Shown: positions 1-5,844, counted from the first letter of the stretch. The stretch is DNA of 6,910 nucleotides from Chloroflexota bacterium (GCA_016193545.1 JACPSA010000152.1:1-6910); one strand, 5' to 3'. Translations and numbers: made by a program. The notes: generated by a model not told the origin, from the sequence alone.

Positions 1-534
1 ATGATCGCCGGTCTTACGCGTCCCGACGAAGGGGCAATTGAGGTAGCAGGTCACGGCTGGTTTGATCATAAGAAAAAAATTAATCTTGCCGTGCAACGAA
101 GAGCCATCGGATTTGTTTTCCAGGACTACAATCTTTTATCCCGCGCCACCGCCCTAGCCAATGTTGAGCTACCTCTAATTTACAGTGGTGGACGTCACAA
201 GCAGAAGCGAGCCAAAGAAGCGCTGGAGCGTGTGGGGTTAAAGGACAGAGCCAATCATAAACCTACCGAGCTATCCGGTGGTGAACAGCAGCGGGTAGCT
301 ATCGCCCGGGCGCTAATCAATAATCCGCCCCTTATCCTGGCTGATGAGCCTACCGGCAACCTGGACAGCGTCTCAACCAATGAAATTATATCTATTTTCC
401 GCCGACTCAACCAGGAGGGTATCACCATAGTAATGGTTACCCACGAGATGGATATAGCGGCACAAACCCAGCGCACTATCCGCCTCCATGATGGTAAACT
501 GGTCAGCGATGAGAAACATGCCAGACAAGCGTAG
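1..534 (+). CDS. ABC transporter ATP-binding protein, MacB/LolD type (5' partial)
   Basis: Cytoplasmic ATPase subunit of an ABC exporter, supplying ATP-driven motion to the permease encoded just downstream. Visible motifs, counted from base 1: Q-loop with Gln41 (VFQDYNLL), signature LSGGEQQR at 91-98, Walker B with Asp115-Glu116 (LILADEPTGNLD), and the switch His148 (VTHE). The Walker A P-loop is absent because it lies upstream of the window. The first visible residues, MIAGLTRPDEG, match the stretch that normally follows the P-loop in this family (GKSTLxNxIxGLxxPxxG), so the ATG at base 1 is an internal methionine and roughly 50 residues are missing. The ELSGGEQQRVAIARAL and ADEPTGNLD wording is typical of the MacB/LolD/FtsE branch, which pairs with FtsX-fold permeases, as found here 25 bp downstream. 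The transported substrate cannot be told from the sequence. Confidence 0.93.
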   Translation: MIAGLTRPDEGAIEVAGHGWFDHKKKINLAVQRRAIGFVFQDYNLLSRATALANVELPLIYSGGRHKQKRAKEALERVGLKDRANHKPTELSGGEQQRVAIARALINNPPLILADEPTGNLDSVSTNEIISIFRRLNQEGITIVMVTHEMDIAAQTQRTIRLHDGKLVSDEKHARQA

Positions 535-559
535 TTCCTTATCTTGGAAGGGAAACTGA

Positions 560-1810
560 GTGAAGCTTATTGAATTTATCGGTATCGCCATAAAATCGCT
601 GCTAGCCAACAAATTGCGCTCATCGCTAACCATGCTGGGCATGATAATCGGGGTTAGCGCCGTTATTATTCTGATGTCTGTGGGAGCCGGTATCCAGCAC
701 ATGATTACCTCTACTTTTGAAGAGCTGGGCACCAATCTACTCTTTGTGCAGCCCTCCAATCCAGAAGCACCGGGCATGATGGGCGTAATGTACGGCTCTT
801 TCACCGCCAATATCAATATGGATGACGTCGAGGCTATCAGCCACATCCGCTCCATAACCAGCGTCGCCCCGACCAATGAAAACTTTGTTGAGATAATTGC
901 CGGTAATGAAAAAACCACCGCCGTGATACACGGTAGCAACCCTGCTTACCAGCAGGTATATCAGTTCAGAATAGCAACGGGACAATTCATTTCTGAGGTG
1001 AACCTGGCCCGCCGGGATATGGTGGTAGTAATCGGCAGCAAGGTCGCTGAAACCCTCTTTGGTAGCGCCGACCCCGTCGGGCAGCAGGTCAAAATAAGGG
1101 ACAAGCGGTTTACCGTCATCGGGGCACTGGAACCCAGAGGCTTATCATCTTTCGGCTTCAGCTGGGATGAACTGGTGGTTACCCCGATAACTACCTTCCA
1201 GTCCCGCCTGTTTTCGCAAAAGACGCCGGGTGGGGAAGATGCCGTTCAACAAATCGCCATCCAGGTAGCCAGTGCCGAGGTTCTGGATGAAGTAACCGAG
1301 GACATTAAAACTATTCTCAGAAAGCGCCACCGCATCACCAGCAGCGAGGATGATGACTTTGCTGTGACCAGCCCCCAGCAGTTACTTGGCACCTTTGAGA
1401 CCATAACCTTTGCCTTGACCATATTTCTGGGACTGATTGGCGCTATCTCTCTGCTGGTGGGAGGCATTGGTATCATGAATATTATGCTGGTCTCGGTAAC
1501 CGAGCGCACCAGAGAGATAGGTATTCGCAAGGCAGTAGGGGCCAAGCGGAGGGATATTTTAACTCAATTTCTACTGGAAGCCGCTATGCTAAGCCTGACA
1601 GGAGGCGCCATCGGACTGGTCAGCGCCTGGCTGATAGCACACGCCATCTCTCTGGTTGACCTCGGCGGCTTCAGAATCAACGCCGTAGTTTCCCCTTTTA
1701 TTGTCACTATAGCCGTCTTAGTTTCGGTCGTTATCGGGCTTACCTCCGGTATCTATCCGGCAATGAGAGCTGCCAGACTGAACCCCATTGACGCTCTACA
1801 CTACGGGTGA
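560..1810 (+). CDS. MacB-type ABC transporter permease (FtsX fold)
   Basis: Membrane subunit of an ABC exporter; MacB-type permeases work by mechanotransmission, coupling cytoplasmic ATP hydrolysis to movements of an extracytoplasmic domain. The 416 residues show the family layout: one membrane helix at about 23-43, an extracytoplasmic MacB_PCD-like domain at about 45-275, then three helices at about 282-310, 336-360 and 376-398. The family hallmark SVTERTREIGIRKAVGA is at 312-328, and the C-terminus has the usual YPAMRAARLNPIDAL. Length is normal for stand-alone permeases of this type (about 400), without the fused ATPase of true MacB. Translation starts at GTG 560, seven bases after a GGAAGGGA Shine-Dalgarno site (546-553). 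The gene follows the ATPase by 25 bp and is surely co-transcribed with it. Function beyond 'exporter of peptide, antibiotic or lipid-like substrate' is not supported, and no adaptor gene is in the window. Confidence 0.93.
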   Translation: MKLIEFIGIAIKSLLANKLRSSLTMLGMIIGVSAVIILMSVGAGIQHMITSTFEELGTNLLFVQPSNPEAPGMMGVMYGSFTANINMDDVEAISHIRSITSVAPTNENFVEIIAGNEKTTAVIHGSNPAYQQVYQFRIATGQFISEVNLARRDMVVVIGSKVAETLFGSADPVGQQVKIRDKRFTVIGALEPRGLSSFGFSWDELVVTPITTFQSRLFSQKTPGGEDAVQQIAIQVASAEVLDEVTEDIKTILRKRHRITSSEDDDFAVTSPQQLLGTFETITFALTIFLGLIGAISLLVGGIGIMNIMLVSVTERTREIGIRKAVGAKRRDILTQFLLEAAMLSLTGGAIGLVSAWLIAHAISLVDLGGFRINAVVSPFIVTIAVLVSVVIGLTSGIYPAMRAARLNPIDALHYG

Positions 1811-1816
1811 CATAAT
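1788..1816 (+). promoter_or_regulatory. Predicted sigma70-type promoter for the CvpA-family gene
   Basis: The -35 box TTGACG (1788-1793) and the -10 box CATAAT (1811-1816) are separated by exactly 17 bp and each match consensus at 5 of 6 positions. The site overlaps the last codons and stop of the permease gene, and the start of transcription would fall near 1823, about 70 nt before the cvpA-family start. This is a sequence match only. It would let the CvpA-family gene be expressed apart from the exporter pair. Confidence 0.5.
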
Positions 1817-1834
1817 TAGGATAGCTTAACGACC

Positions 1835-1897
1835 ATGTCTTCACGATGGAAACCTGGTTTTACGGAGTTAAACAGTAAGGCTGGTAAGAATCGATGA
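1835..1897 (+). CDS. Possible 20-codon leader ORF overlapping the CvpA-family start
   Basis: An ATG at 1835 opens a 20-codon frame, beginning MSSRWKPGF, that ends at TGA 1895-1897. This stop overlaps the cvpA-family ATG (1894-1896) as ATGA, the usual arrangement for translational coupling. The ATG lies about 12 nt after the start of transcription predicted from the promoter at 1788-1816. Against it: the only purine-rich site upstream, AGGA at 1818-1821, is 13 nt away, which is far; the product is basic and resembles nothing I recognise; and a 20-codon frame arises easily by chance. I list it as a candidate leader peptide, not as a confident gene. Confidence 0.15.
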   Translation: MSSRWKPGFTELNSKAGKNR

Positions 1898-2382
1898 ACT
1901 GGCTTGATATCGTTATCTTAATAATCCTGGGAATCGCCACCTTTTCCGGCTTGAGAATCGGGATTATCAAGGCAGCTTTATCGTTAGCCGGGATGATAGC
2001 CGGGGTAATTCTGGCCGGGCGTTACTATATCCCCCTGGCCGGGCAATTATCCTTCATTCCGCAAGATAATGTGGCCAAAGGGGTTGCCTTTGCCATCATA
2101 CTAATCGGAACAATGCTCATTGCCAGCACACTGGCAATGTTATTGAAATGGGCTGTCTCAGCAGTGATGCTGGGATGGGTCAATCACCTTGGCGGCGCCG
2201 CTTTCGGTCTGGTACTGGGGGCCATCTTCTGTGGTGCTCTGTTAGCTACCGCCGCCAGATTTCTGGGCCTCTCTGAAGTTATCAGCCAATCAAGCCTGGC
2301 CACCATCTTGCTCGACCGCTTCCCGGCAGTACTGGCATTGCTCCCCGACGAGTTTGATACGATACGCTCCTTCTTTGAATGA
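1894..2382 (+). CDS. CvpA family integral membrane protein
   Basis: A 162-residue, very hydrophobic protein with about four membrane helices, at roughly 5-20, 24-42, 62-84 and 98-122. The opening WLDIVILIILGIATFSGLR, followed by IGIIKAALSLAGMIAGVILA and later a WVNHLGGAAFGLVLGAI segment, is the CvpA pattern (a WLD start, G-rich first hairpin, and N..LG...G third block). CvpA is named for its need in colicin V production in E. coli and is linked to envelope stress tolerance in several bacteria; its biochemical role is not settled. The start is bounded by an in-frame TAA at 1885-1887. No strong Shine-Dalgarno site is present (AAGG at 1877-1880 is 13 nt away), which makes coupling to the small upstream frame conceivable. 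It lies 83 bp after the exporter permease, with its own predicted promoter, and ends convergent to the ferredoxin gene. The length is typical for the family. Confidence 0.85.
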   Translation: MNWLDIVILIILGIATFSGLRIGIIKAALSLAGMIAGVILAGRYYIPLAGQLSFIPQDNVAKGVAFAIILIGTMLIASTLAMLLKWAVSAVMLGWVNHLGGAAFGLVLGAIFCGALLATAARFLGLSEVISQSSLATILLDRFPAVLALLPDEFDTIRSFFE

Positions 2383-2394
2383 CAGAGCAGCCTA

Positions 2395-2414
2395 CTGTCA
2401 GCAGCGAGTGACAG
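2395..2414. terminator. Weak hairpin between convergent genes, possible terminator
   Basis: CTGTCA (2395-2400) and TGACAG (2409-2414) can form a 6-bp stem with an 8-nt loop in the 79-bp gap between the convergent CvpA-family and ferredoxin genes, where termination on both strands is expected. Neither strand has a T-run directly after the stem, so this is not a canonical intrinsic terminator. Nothing else stands out in the gap beyond a small A/T-rich palindrome (CATA-AAA-TATG, 2427-2437). Confidence 0.2.
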
Positions 2415-2461
2415 CTAATACCAGCACATAAAATATGATTAACTTTGCAACCAGTCTAATA

Positions 2462-2728
2462 TTAGGTAACCGCCGGAGTTTCACCGGGGTGCAACTTCTT
2501 CCATTTTGCCAGTAATTGGTCCCGGCTTTCCTTATGCTCGGCGTCGGCCACACAGGAGTCTACCGGGCAAACCTCAGCACACCGTGAAGACTGATAGGAA
2601 CCAACACATTCCGTACATTTATCGGGGTCGATGACATAGATTGTCTCCCCCTCACTGATTGCTGTGTTAGGACATTCCGGTTCGCAGGCTCCACAGCTAA
2701 TACACTCATCCGTAATTTTGTATGCCAT
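2462..2728 (-). CDS. 2[4Fe-4S] ferredoxin, YfhL / Allochromatium type
   Basis: A small cytoplasmic electron carrier of 88 residues with two [4Fe-4S] cluster sites. The first motif is Cys9-x2-Cys12-x2-Cys15-x3-Cys19-Pro. The second is Cys38-x2-Cys41-x8-Cys50-x3-Cys54-Pro, and the eight-residue insert between its second and third cysteines (CTECVGSYQSSRC) marks the subgroup that includes E. coli YfhL and Allochromatium vinosum ferredoxin. The 30-residue tail with DQLLAKWKKLHP is also typical of that subgroup. Members are known for very low and widely separated redox potentials. One additional cysteine, Cys59, lies just after the second motif. The ATG is preceded by a strong AAAGGAGGG site (2736-2744) at 7 nt. 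It is the last gene of the - strand group, 57 bp after coaD, an adjacency also known in Pseudomonas aeruginosa. Its redox partner is unknown. Confidence 0.95.
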   Translation of the reverse strand: MAYKITDECISCGACEPECPNTAISEGETIYVIDPDKCTECVGSYQSSRCAEVCPVDSCVADAEHKESRDQLLAKWKKLHPGETPAVT

Positions 2729-2768
2729 TAACTATCCCTCCTTTGTTTACCGAAGAATTACTTTAAAT

Positions 2769-2794
2769 AGCCTCACACCCGAGCCTCACACCCG
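2769..2794. repeat. Perfect 13-bp tandem duplication across the coaD stop
   Basis: AGCCTCACACCCG occurs twice head-to-tail (2769-2781 and 2782-2794) with no mismatch. The second copy covers the last coaD codons and the TGA stop (2786-2788); the first lies in the gap before the ferredoxin gene. Because the stop is read before the second copy is reached on the - strand, the duplication leaves the CoaD protein unchanged. Replication slippage is the simplest origin. Confidence 0.85.
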
Positions 2795-3271
2795 GCTATG
2801 AACTTTCCTTTTGAGGGCTACCGCCACTGTCTTGGGAACAAGGTCATCGATATAGCCGCCCAGACTGGCTACCTCTTTGAGCAGACTGGAGCTAAGGAAC
2901 TGGTATTTCAGACTCGCCATCAAACAAACCAGTTCACAATCAGGTGACAACTTCTTGTTCATCAGCGCCATCTCAAATTCCCGCTCAAAGTCAGCGCCTA
3001 CTCTCAGCCCGCGCACTACCGCCTGCGCCCCTACTTCCCGGGCGAAATCAACCGTTAGTCCACTAAAAGGTGTTACTTCAACGTTGGGTAAGTCAACGGT
3101 TGCCTGTCTCACCATCTCTACTCTCTCGGCGGTAGAGAAGAGGAGCTTCTTGGCGGGAGTATCATAGACACCAAAGATTAGCTTCTCAAAAAGCTTGGCC
3201 GCCCTGATGCCGATATCAAGATGGCCGTTGGTTATCGGGTCAAAGGAACCCGGATAAACAGCAATGGTCAC
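2786..3271 (-). CDS. coaD: Phosphopantetheine adenylyltransferase
   Basis: Catalyses the fourth step of coenzyme A synthesis in the cytoplasm: transfer of AMP from ATP to 4'-phosphopantetheine, giving dephospho-CoA and pyrophosphate. The 161 residues match the bacterial family length. The N-terminal YPGSFDPITNGHLDI contains the nucleotidyltransferase TxGH motif (Thr14-His17). Further conserved elements are Lys41-Lys42, the VVRGLR segment with Arg87 and Arg90, the DFEREFEMALMNKKL helix (94-108) and the FLSSSLLKE ATP-binding stretch (125-133). The start is GTG (3269-3271), placed so that MTIAVYPGSFDP matches the normal family N-terminus, with an AAGGGAGGT site at 3277-3285. The GTG overlaps the rsmD stop as GTGA, a 4-nt overlap that implies translational coupling. 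The stop falls within a 13-bp tandem duplication. There are no missing catalytic residues. Confidence 0.97.
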   Translation of the reverse strand: MTIAVYPGSFDPITNGHLDIGIRAAKLFEKLIFGVYDTPAKKLLFSTAERVEMVRQATVDLPNVEVTPFSGLTVDFAREVGAQAVVRGLRVGADFEREFEMALMNKKLSPDCELVCLMASLKYQFLSSSLLKEVASLGGYIDDLVPKTVAVALKRKVHSRV

Positions 3272-3822
3272 GCTTTACCTCCCTTCTGGTATACTGCAAT
3301 ACAACTATCGCCGTGGCGGTATTCCTTAATCAGATTTAATGTAGCATAGGTCGGGCCTAGAGTAAGATGAGGAGAATGAGTTACCACTAAAGTTGTCTCT
3401 GTCCCCAGCAACTTAGATGTTGCCAGCTGCTCTATCACATCACCTATCGATGAATCAGCATAGGGTGGGTCCATCAATATAATACTATACTCCTTATCGA
3501 GAAAGGAAAGAGCCTTAGCAACAGTACAGCAATAAATATGAGCTTGTGCTGCCAGTTTCGTCTTTTCCAGATTCTCCCTGATGGTAGCACAACATCTTGG
3601 CTTCCGTTCGACAAAGTCAACCCAGCCGGCACCGCGACTTAAAGCCTCAATCCCCATAGCCCCGCTACCGGAGAACAAATCAAGCACCAGCTCCCAATCA
3701 TCAGTAGTATTTTCCAGGATAGAAAAAATCGCCCCCCTGACTAAATCGGTTGCCGGACGAGTAGTAGTCCCCTTAGGGAATTTAAGCCGGTGTCCTTTGG
3801 CAGTACCAGCAATAACTCGCAT
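3268..3822 (-). CDS. rsmD: 16S rRNA (guanine966-N2)-methyltransferase
   Basis: SAM-dependent methyltransferase that methylates N2 of G966 (E. coli numbering) in 16S rRNA, near the P site, on assembled 30S subunits. The 184 residues follow the family pattern: N-terminal MRVIAGTAKGHRL, then TRPATDLVRGAIFSIL (21-36), SAM-binding motif I LDLFSGSGAMGIEALSRGA (47-65), the acidic end of strand 2 in VERK (71-74), and the catalytic DPPY (118-121). The C-terminal KEYRHGDSCIAVY corresponds to the usual end strand. The ATG is fixed by homology of MRVIAG and by an in-frame TAA two codons upstream, yet no Shine-Dalgarno site precedes it. A predicted promoter at 3846-3875 would give a leader of only about 17 nt, so initiation on a very short leader is plausible. 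It is coupled to coaD by a 4-nt overlap, a common bacterial pairing. Confidence 0.95.
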   Translation of the reverse strand: MRVIAGTAKGHRLKFPKGTTTRPATDLVRGAIFSILENTTDDWELVLDLFSGSGAMGIEALSRGAGWVDFVERKPRCCATIRENLEKTKLAAQAHIYCCTVAKALSFLDKEYSIILMDPPYADSSIGDVIEQLATSKLLGTETTLVVTHSPHLTLGPTYATLNLIKEYRHGDSCIAVYQKGGKA

Positions 3823-3845
3823 TAGTTAACATTCTACAGTATTAA

Positions 3846-3875
3846 ATAATAGCCAGTTTGGGTCGCTATTGTCAA
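3846..3875 (-). promoter_or_regulatory. rsmD: Predicted sigma70-type promoter for rsmD-coaD-ferredoxin
   Basis: On the - strand TTGACA (3875-3870) is a perfect -35 box, followed after 18 bp by TATTAT (3851-3846), 5 of 6 to the -10 consensus. It starts 12 bp after the purB stop and lies wholly in the 65-bp purB-rsmD gap. Transcription would begin near 3839-3840, some 17 nt before the rsmD ATG. It is a sequence match only, but its quality and position make a separate transcription unit for the three downstream genes likely. Confidence 0.55.
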
Positions 3876-3887
3876 TCCTTAGCCGAG

Positions 3888-5243
3888 TTATACCGTTCTG
3901 GGAGCTAATTCGTCAGGCTCGACTCCACCTAGTTTATCTTTCCACTGGGCTTCGGTCAAGCCCAGCCTTCGAAAAATTTCGTCGATATAGCGCAGGTAGT
4001 ATTGATAATCGAAGAGTTTTTCCAACTCTGCCGCCGGCAGGCTGGCAGTAACTTCAGCATCAGCCTTTAGCAGACTGAGAAAGGTCCTGTTCCCTTTCCA
4101 TGTTTTCATTGCGCTGCGTTGGACCAGTTCATAGGCTTTCTGCCGGCTTAATCCTTTTTCTATCAGCGCCAGCATTACCCGCTGGGAGAAAATCAAGCCC
4201 TTAGTCAGCCCCAGATTCCGTTTCATCCGTTGCGGATAAACCTGTAATCCTTTCATTACCGAAGTGAACAGGGCCAGTGAGTAATCCAGTAGCAGACAGG
4301 AGTCAGGCAGGGTAATCCGCTCGGTAGAGGAATGGCTGATATCGCGTTCATGCCACAGGGCGATATTTTCCATAGAGGTCAGCGCGTAGCCTCTGACCAG
4401 ACGTGCCAGACCGCAGACTCGTTCACAGAGCTCCGGATTCCGTTTATGGGGCATAGCCGAAGAGCCGGTCTGTCCGGCACTGAAGGGCTCTTCCACCTCC
4501 CGTGTCTCCGTTTTTTGCAGACCTCTAATCTCGGTAGCGAACTTCTCCAGCGAGCTGGAAATTATGGCCAGGGTGGTAACGAATTGAGCATGGCGGTCGC
4601 GTTGCAGAATCTGGCTCGATATCGGAGCCGGAGCCAGTTTCAACCGGGCGCAAGCTTTCTCCTCGACTTCAGGCGATAGTGTGGCATAAGTACCTACTGC
4701 CCCGGAAATCTTGCCGACAGCGATAGCTCTTTTCGCCTCATTAAGCCGCACCCGATTACGATTCATCTCCTCAATCCACAGCGCCAGCTTCAAACCGAAG
4801 GAAATCGGCTCAGCATGGATGCCGTGGGTACGACCCATCATCGGCGTATATTTATACTTCAAGGCCTTTTCCGCCAGCACGGAAACGAGTCCCTTGATAT
4901 CCTGAGTTAATAGCTCGGCCGCCTCAACTAACTGGAGGCTGAGGGCAGTATCCATGACATCAGAGGAGGTCAGACCGAGATGAACAAAACGCGATTCTTT
5001 GCCCAAGCTCTCGGCAACAGAACCAAGAAAGGCAGTCATATCATGATGAGTCTCTTTTAGAATCTCCTCCATCCGTTTATGATTAACCCGGGCCAGTTTT
5101 ATCTTAGGCACAACCTCTCTGGGGATAACTCCTAAATCAGCCCAGGCTTCACAAACGGCAATCTCCACCTCAAGCCATTTCGCAAACTTGTTGTCATCCG
5201 ACCAGACCCTTTTCATCTGCGGTCGGGAATACCGCTCAATCAT
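3888..5243 (-). CDS. purB: Adenylosuccinate lyase
   Basis: Acts twice in purine synthesis: it splits SAICAR to AICAR and adenylosuccinate to AMP, releasing fumarate each time. It works as a cytoplasmic homotetramer with active sites built from three subunits. The 451 residues carry the fumarase/aspartase superfamily blocks in order: N-terminal ERYSRP (3-8), THHDM (65-69), LTSSDVMDTALS (91-102), GRTHGIHAEP (137-146) with the probable general-acid His140, the signature SSAMPHKRNP (261-270) on the catalytic-serine loop, and ERDISHSSTERITLPD (299-314). The SSAMPHKRNP wording groups it with the Bacillus type rather than the E. coli type. The ATG is preceded at 7 nt by AAGGAG (5251-5256). The gap to purE is 139 bp and holds a hairpin-rich segment, unusual for neighbouring pur genes. 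A separate promoter follows its stop, so purB may end the purine unit. Confidence 0.97.
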   Translation of the reverse strand: MIERYSRPQMKRVWSDDNKFAKWLEVEIAVCEAWADLGVIPREVVPKIKLARVNHKRMEEILKETHHDMTAFLGSVAESLGKESRFVHLGLTSSDVMDTALSLQLVEAAELLTQDIKGLVSVLAEKALKYKYTPMMGRTHGIHAEPISFGLKLALWIEEMNRNRVRLNEAKRAIAVGKISGAVGTYATLSPEVEEKACARLKLAPAPISSQILQRDRHAQFVTTLAIISSSLEKFATEIRGLQKTETREVEEPFSAGQTGSSAMPHKRNPELCERVCGLARLVRGYALTSMENIALWHERDISHSSTERITLPDSCLLLDYSLALFTSVMKGLQVYPQRMKRNLGLTKGLIFSQRVMLALIEKGLSRQKAYELVQRSAMKTWKGNRTFLSLLKADAEVTASLPAAELEKLFDYQYYLRYIDEIFRRLGLTEAQWKDKLGGVEPDELAPRTV

Positions 5244-5248
5244 CTGTC

Positions 5249-5257
5249 ATCTCCTTG
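5249..5257 (-). repeat. 9-bp direct repeat, purB-side copy (contains the purB ribosome binding site)
   Basis: CAAGGAGAT read on the - strand; it includes the AAGGAG Shine-Dalgarno site that serves purB, 7 nt from its ATG. The other exact copy is at 5374-5382. Together they bound the 116-bp hairpin-rich segment like a target-site duplication. Confidence 0.5.
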
Positions 5258-5373
5258 AAATTGTTTCTACCTTACCCTTTGTATCCCCCCCTCCTTCAAA
5301 GGGGGGAATTACTTATATAAGAGGGGCTGGCACCCCTCTTTAACGCCCTACTATAGGGCTTATCCTCTCTTTA
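5258..5373. mobile_element. Candidate small non-coding insertion (MITE-like) between purE and purB
   Basis: A 116-bp non-coding segment bounded by exact 9-bp direct repeats. It holds three hairpins in a row on the + strand: TCCCCCC (5284-5290) with GGGGGGA (5301-5307); AAGAGGGG (5319-5326) with CCCCTCTT (5333-5340), a perfect 8-bp stem with a 6-nt loop; and GCCCTA (5345-5350) with TAGGGC (5354-5359), a 3-nt loop. If the segment and one repeat copy are removed, purE TAA is followed by CAAGGAGATGACAG and then the purB ATG: a 14-nt gap with a well-placed ribosome binding site, as expected in a tight operon. I find no clear terminal inverted repeats, so assignment to a known element class is not possible. 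A chain of RNA hairpins here could also slow or terminate transcription between purE and purB. No stem is followed by a proper T-run in the direction of pur transcription. Confidence 0.35.
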
Positions 5374-5382
5374 ATCTCCTTG
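5374..5382 (-). repeat. 9-bp direct repeat, purE-side copy
   Basis: An exact copy of CAAGGAGAT, directly abutting the purE TAA (5383-5385). It resembles a ribosome binding site but no gene start follows at a suitable distance, as expected if it is the stranded half of a duplicated purB site. Confidence 0.5.
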
Positions 5383-5844
5383 TTACTGCCCTTGTTGTAA
5401 TCCTTTCCGATACTTTTCGTAAGCCTTCCTTATTTTCTCATACTTTAAGCCCAGGATTTCAGCGGCCAGGTAGGCAGCATTCTTAGCTCCGGCCATACCT
5501 ATGGCCACGCTGGCCACCGGTATGCCGGCGGGCATCTGGACGATGGAGTAGAGAGCATCGACACCCTTCAATTCACTACCGGATAAGGGTATGCCAATAA
5601 CCGGCAGGGTTGTCCAGCTCGCCAGCACCCCGGGCAGGTGCGCAGCTCCCCCGGCGGCGGCAATAATAACCTCAATCCCCCGCTCTCTGGCTGACAACCC
5701 GTACTGCCGGGCTTTCTCCGGGGCGCGGTGGGCCGATATTACCGATAGCTCATAATCAATACCCAGTCCCTTCAGTACTTCCAATGTCGGCGCTAAGGCT
5801 TCAGTATCCGATTTCGAACCCATAACTACGCCTACTAATGGCAT
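5383..5844 (-). CDS. purE: 5-(carboxyamino)imidazole ribonucleotide mutase (PurE)
   Basis: Rearranges N5-CAIR to CAIR in de novo purine synthesis, or carboxylates AIR directly if the enzyme is of the class II type; it is a cytoplasmic homo-octamer in characterised members. The 153 residues contain the phosphate-binding GSKSD (9-13), SAHRAP (37-42) with His39, and AGGAAHLPG (64-72) with His69, followed by GVDALYSIVQMPAGIPVA (94-111). This pattern favours the bacterial class I mutase, which needs PurK to make N5-CAIR; no purK is in the window, so the class is an inference. The ATG is preceded at 6 nt by GAGGTA (5851-5856). It follows purD by 27 bp, with an extended -10 element overlapping the purD stop. 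Its normal C-terminal length shows that the hairpin segment downstream did not disrupt it. Confidence 0.96.
   Translation of the reverse strand: MPLVGVVMGSKSDTEALAPTLEVLKGLGIDYELSVISAHRAPEKARQYGLSARERGIEVIIAAAGGAAHLPGVLASWTTLPVIGIPLSGSELKGVDALYSIVQMPAGIPVASVAIGMAGAKNAAYLAAEILGLKYEKIRKAYEKYRKGLQQGQ

Noticed and set aside
1..3. ATG at base 1 as the true start of the ABC ATPase
   Set aside because: The protein would lack Walker A, and the residues from here on match the stretch that follows the P-loop. The gene is cut by the window edge.
373..939. Long antisense frame of 188 codons on the - strand
   Set aside because: It runs opposite the ABC ATPase and permease, whose family motifs are unmistakable; the antisense product shows no recognisable domain and no ribosome binding site of note.
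2729..2785. A separate promoter or riboswitch in the coaD-ferredoxin gap
   Set aside because: The 57 bp hold only the tandem duplication and a strong ribosome binding site; no paired -35 and -10 boxes and no room for an aptamer.
4332..4679. 115-codon + strand frame inside purB
   Set aside because: Shadow of the purB coding strand; purB is complete with all motifs and the antisense product resembles nothing.
5284..5340. Hairpins in the purE-purB gap as a standard rho-independent terminator
   Set aside because: Stems are strong but none is followed by a T-run in the direction of transcription, and purB lies downstream. They are described as part of the candidate insertion instead.
5310..5350. 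A purB promoter with TTAAAG and TATATA boxes inside the hairpin segment (- strand)
   Set aside because: The -35 box matches consensus at only 3 of 6 positions and the spacer is occupied by a perfect hairpin; too weak to list as a feature.
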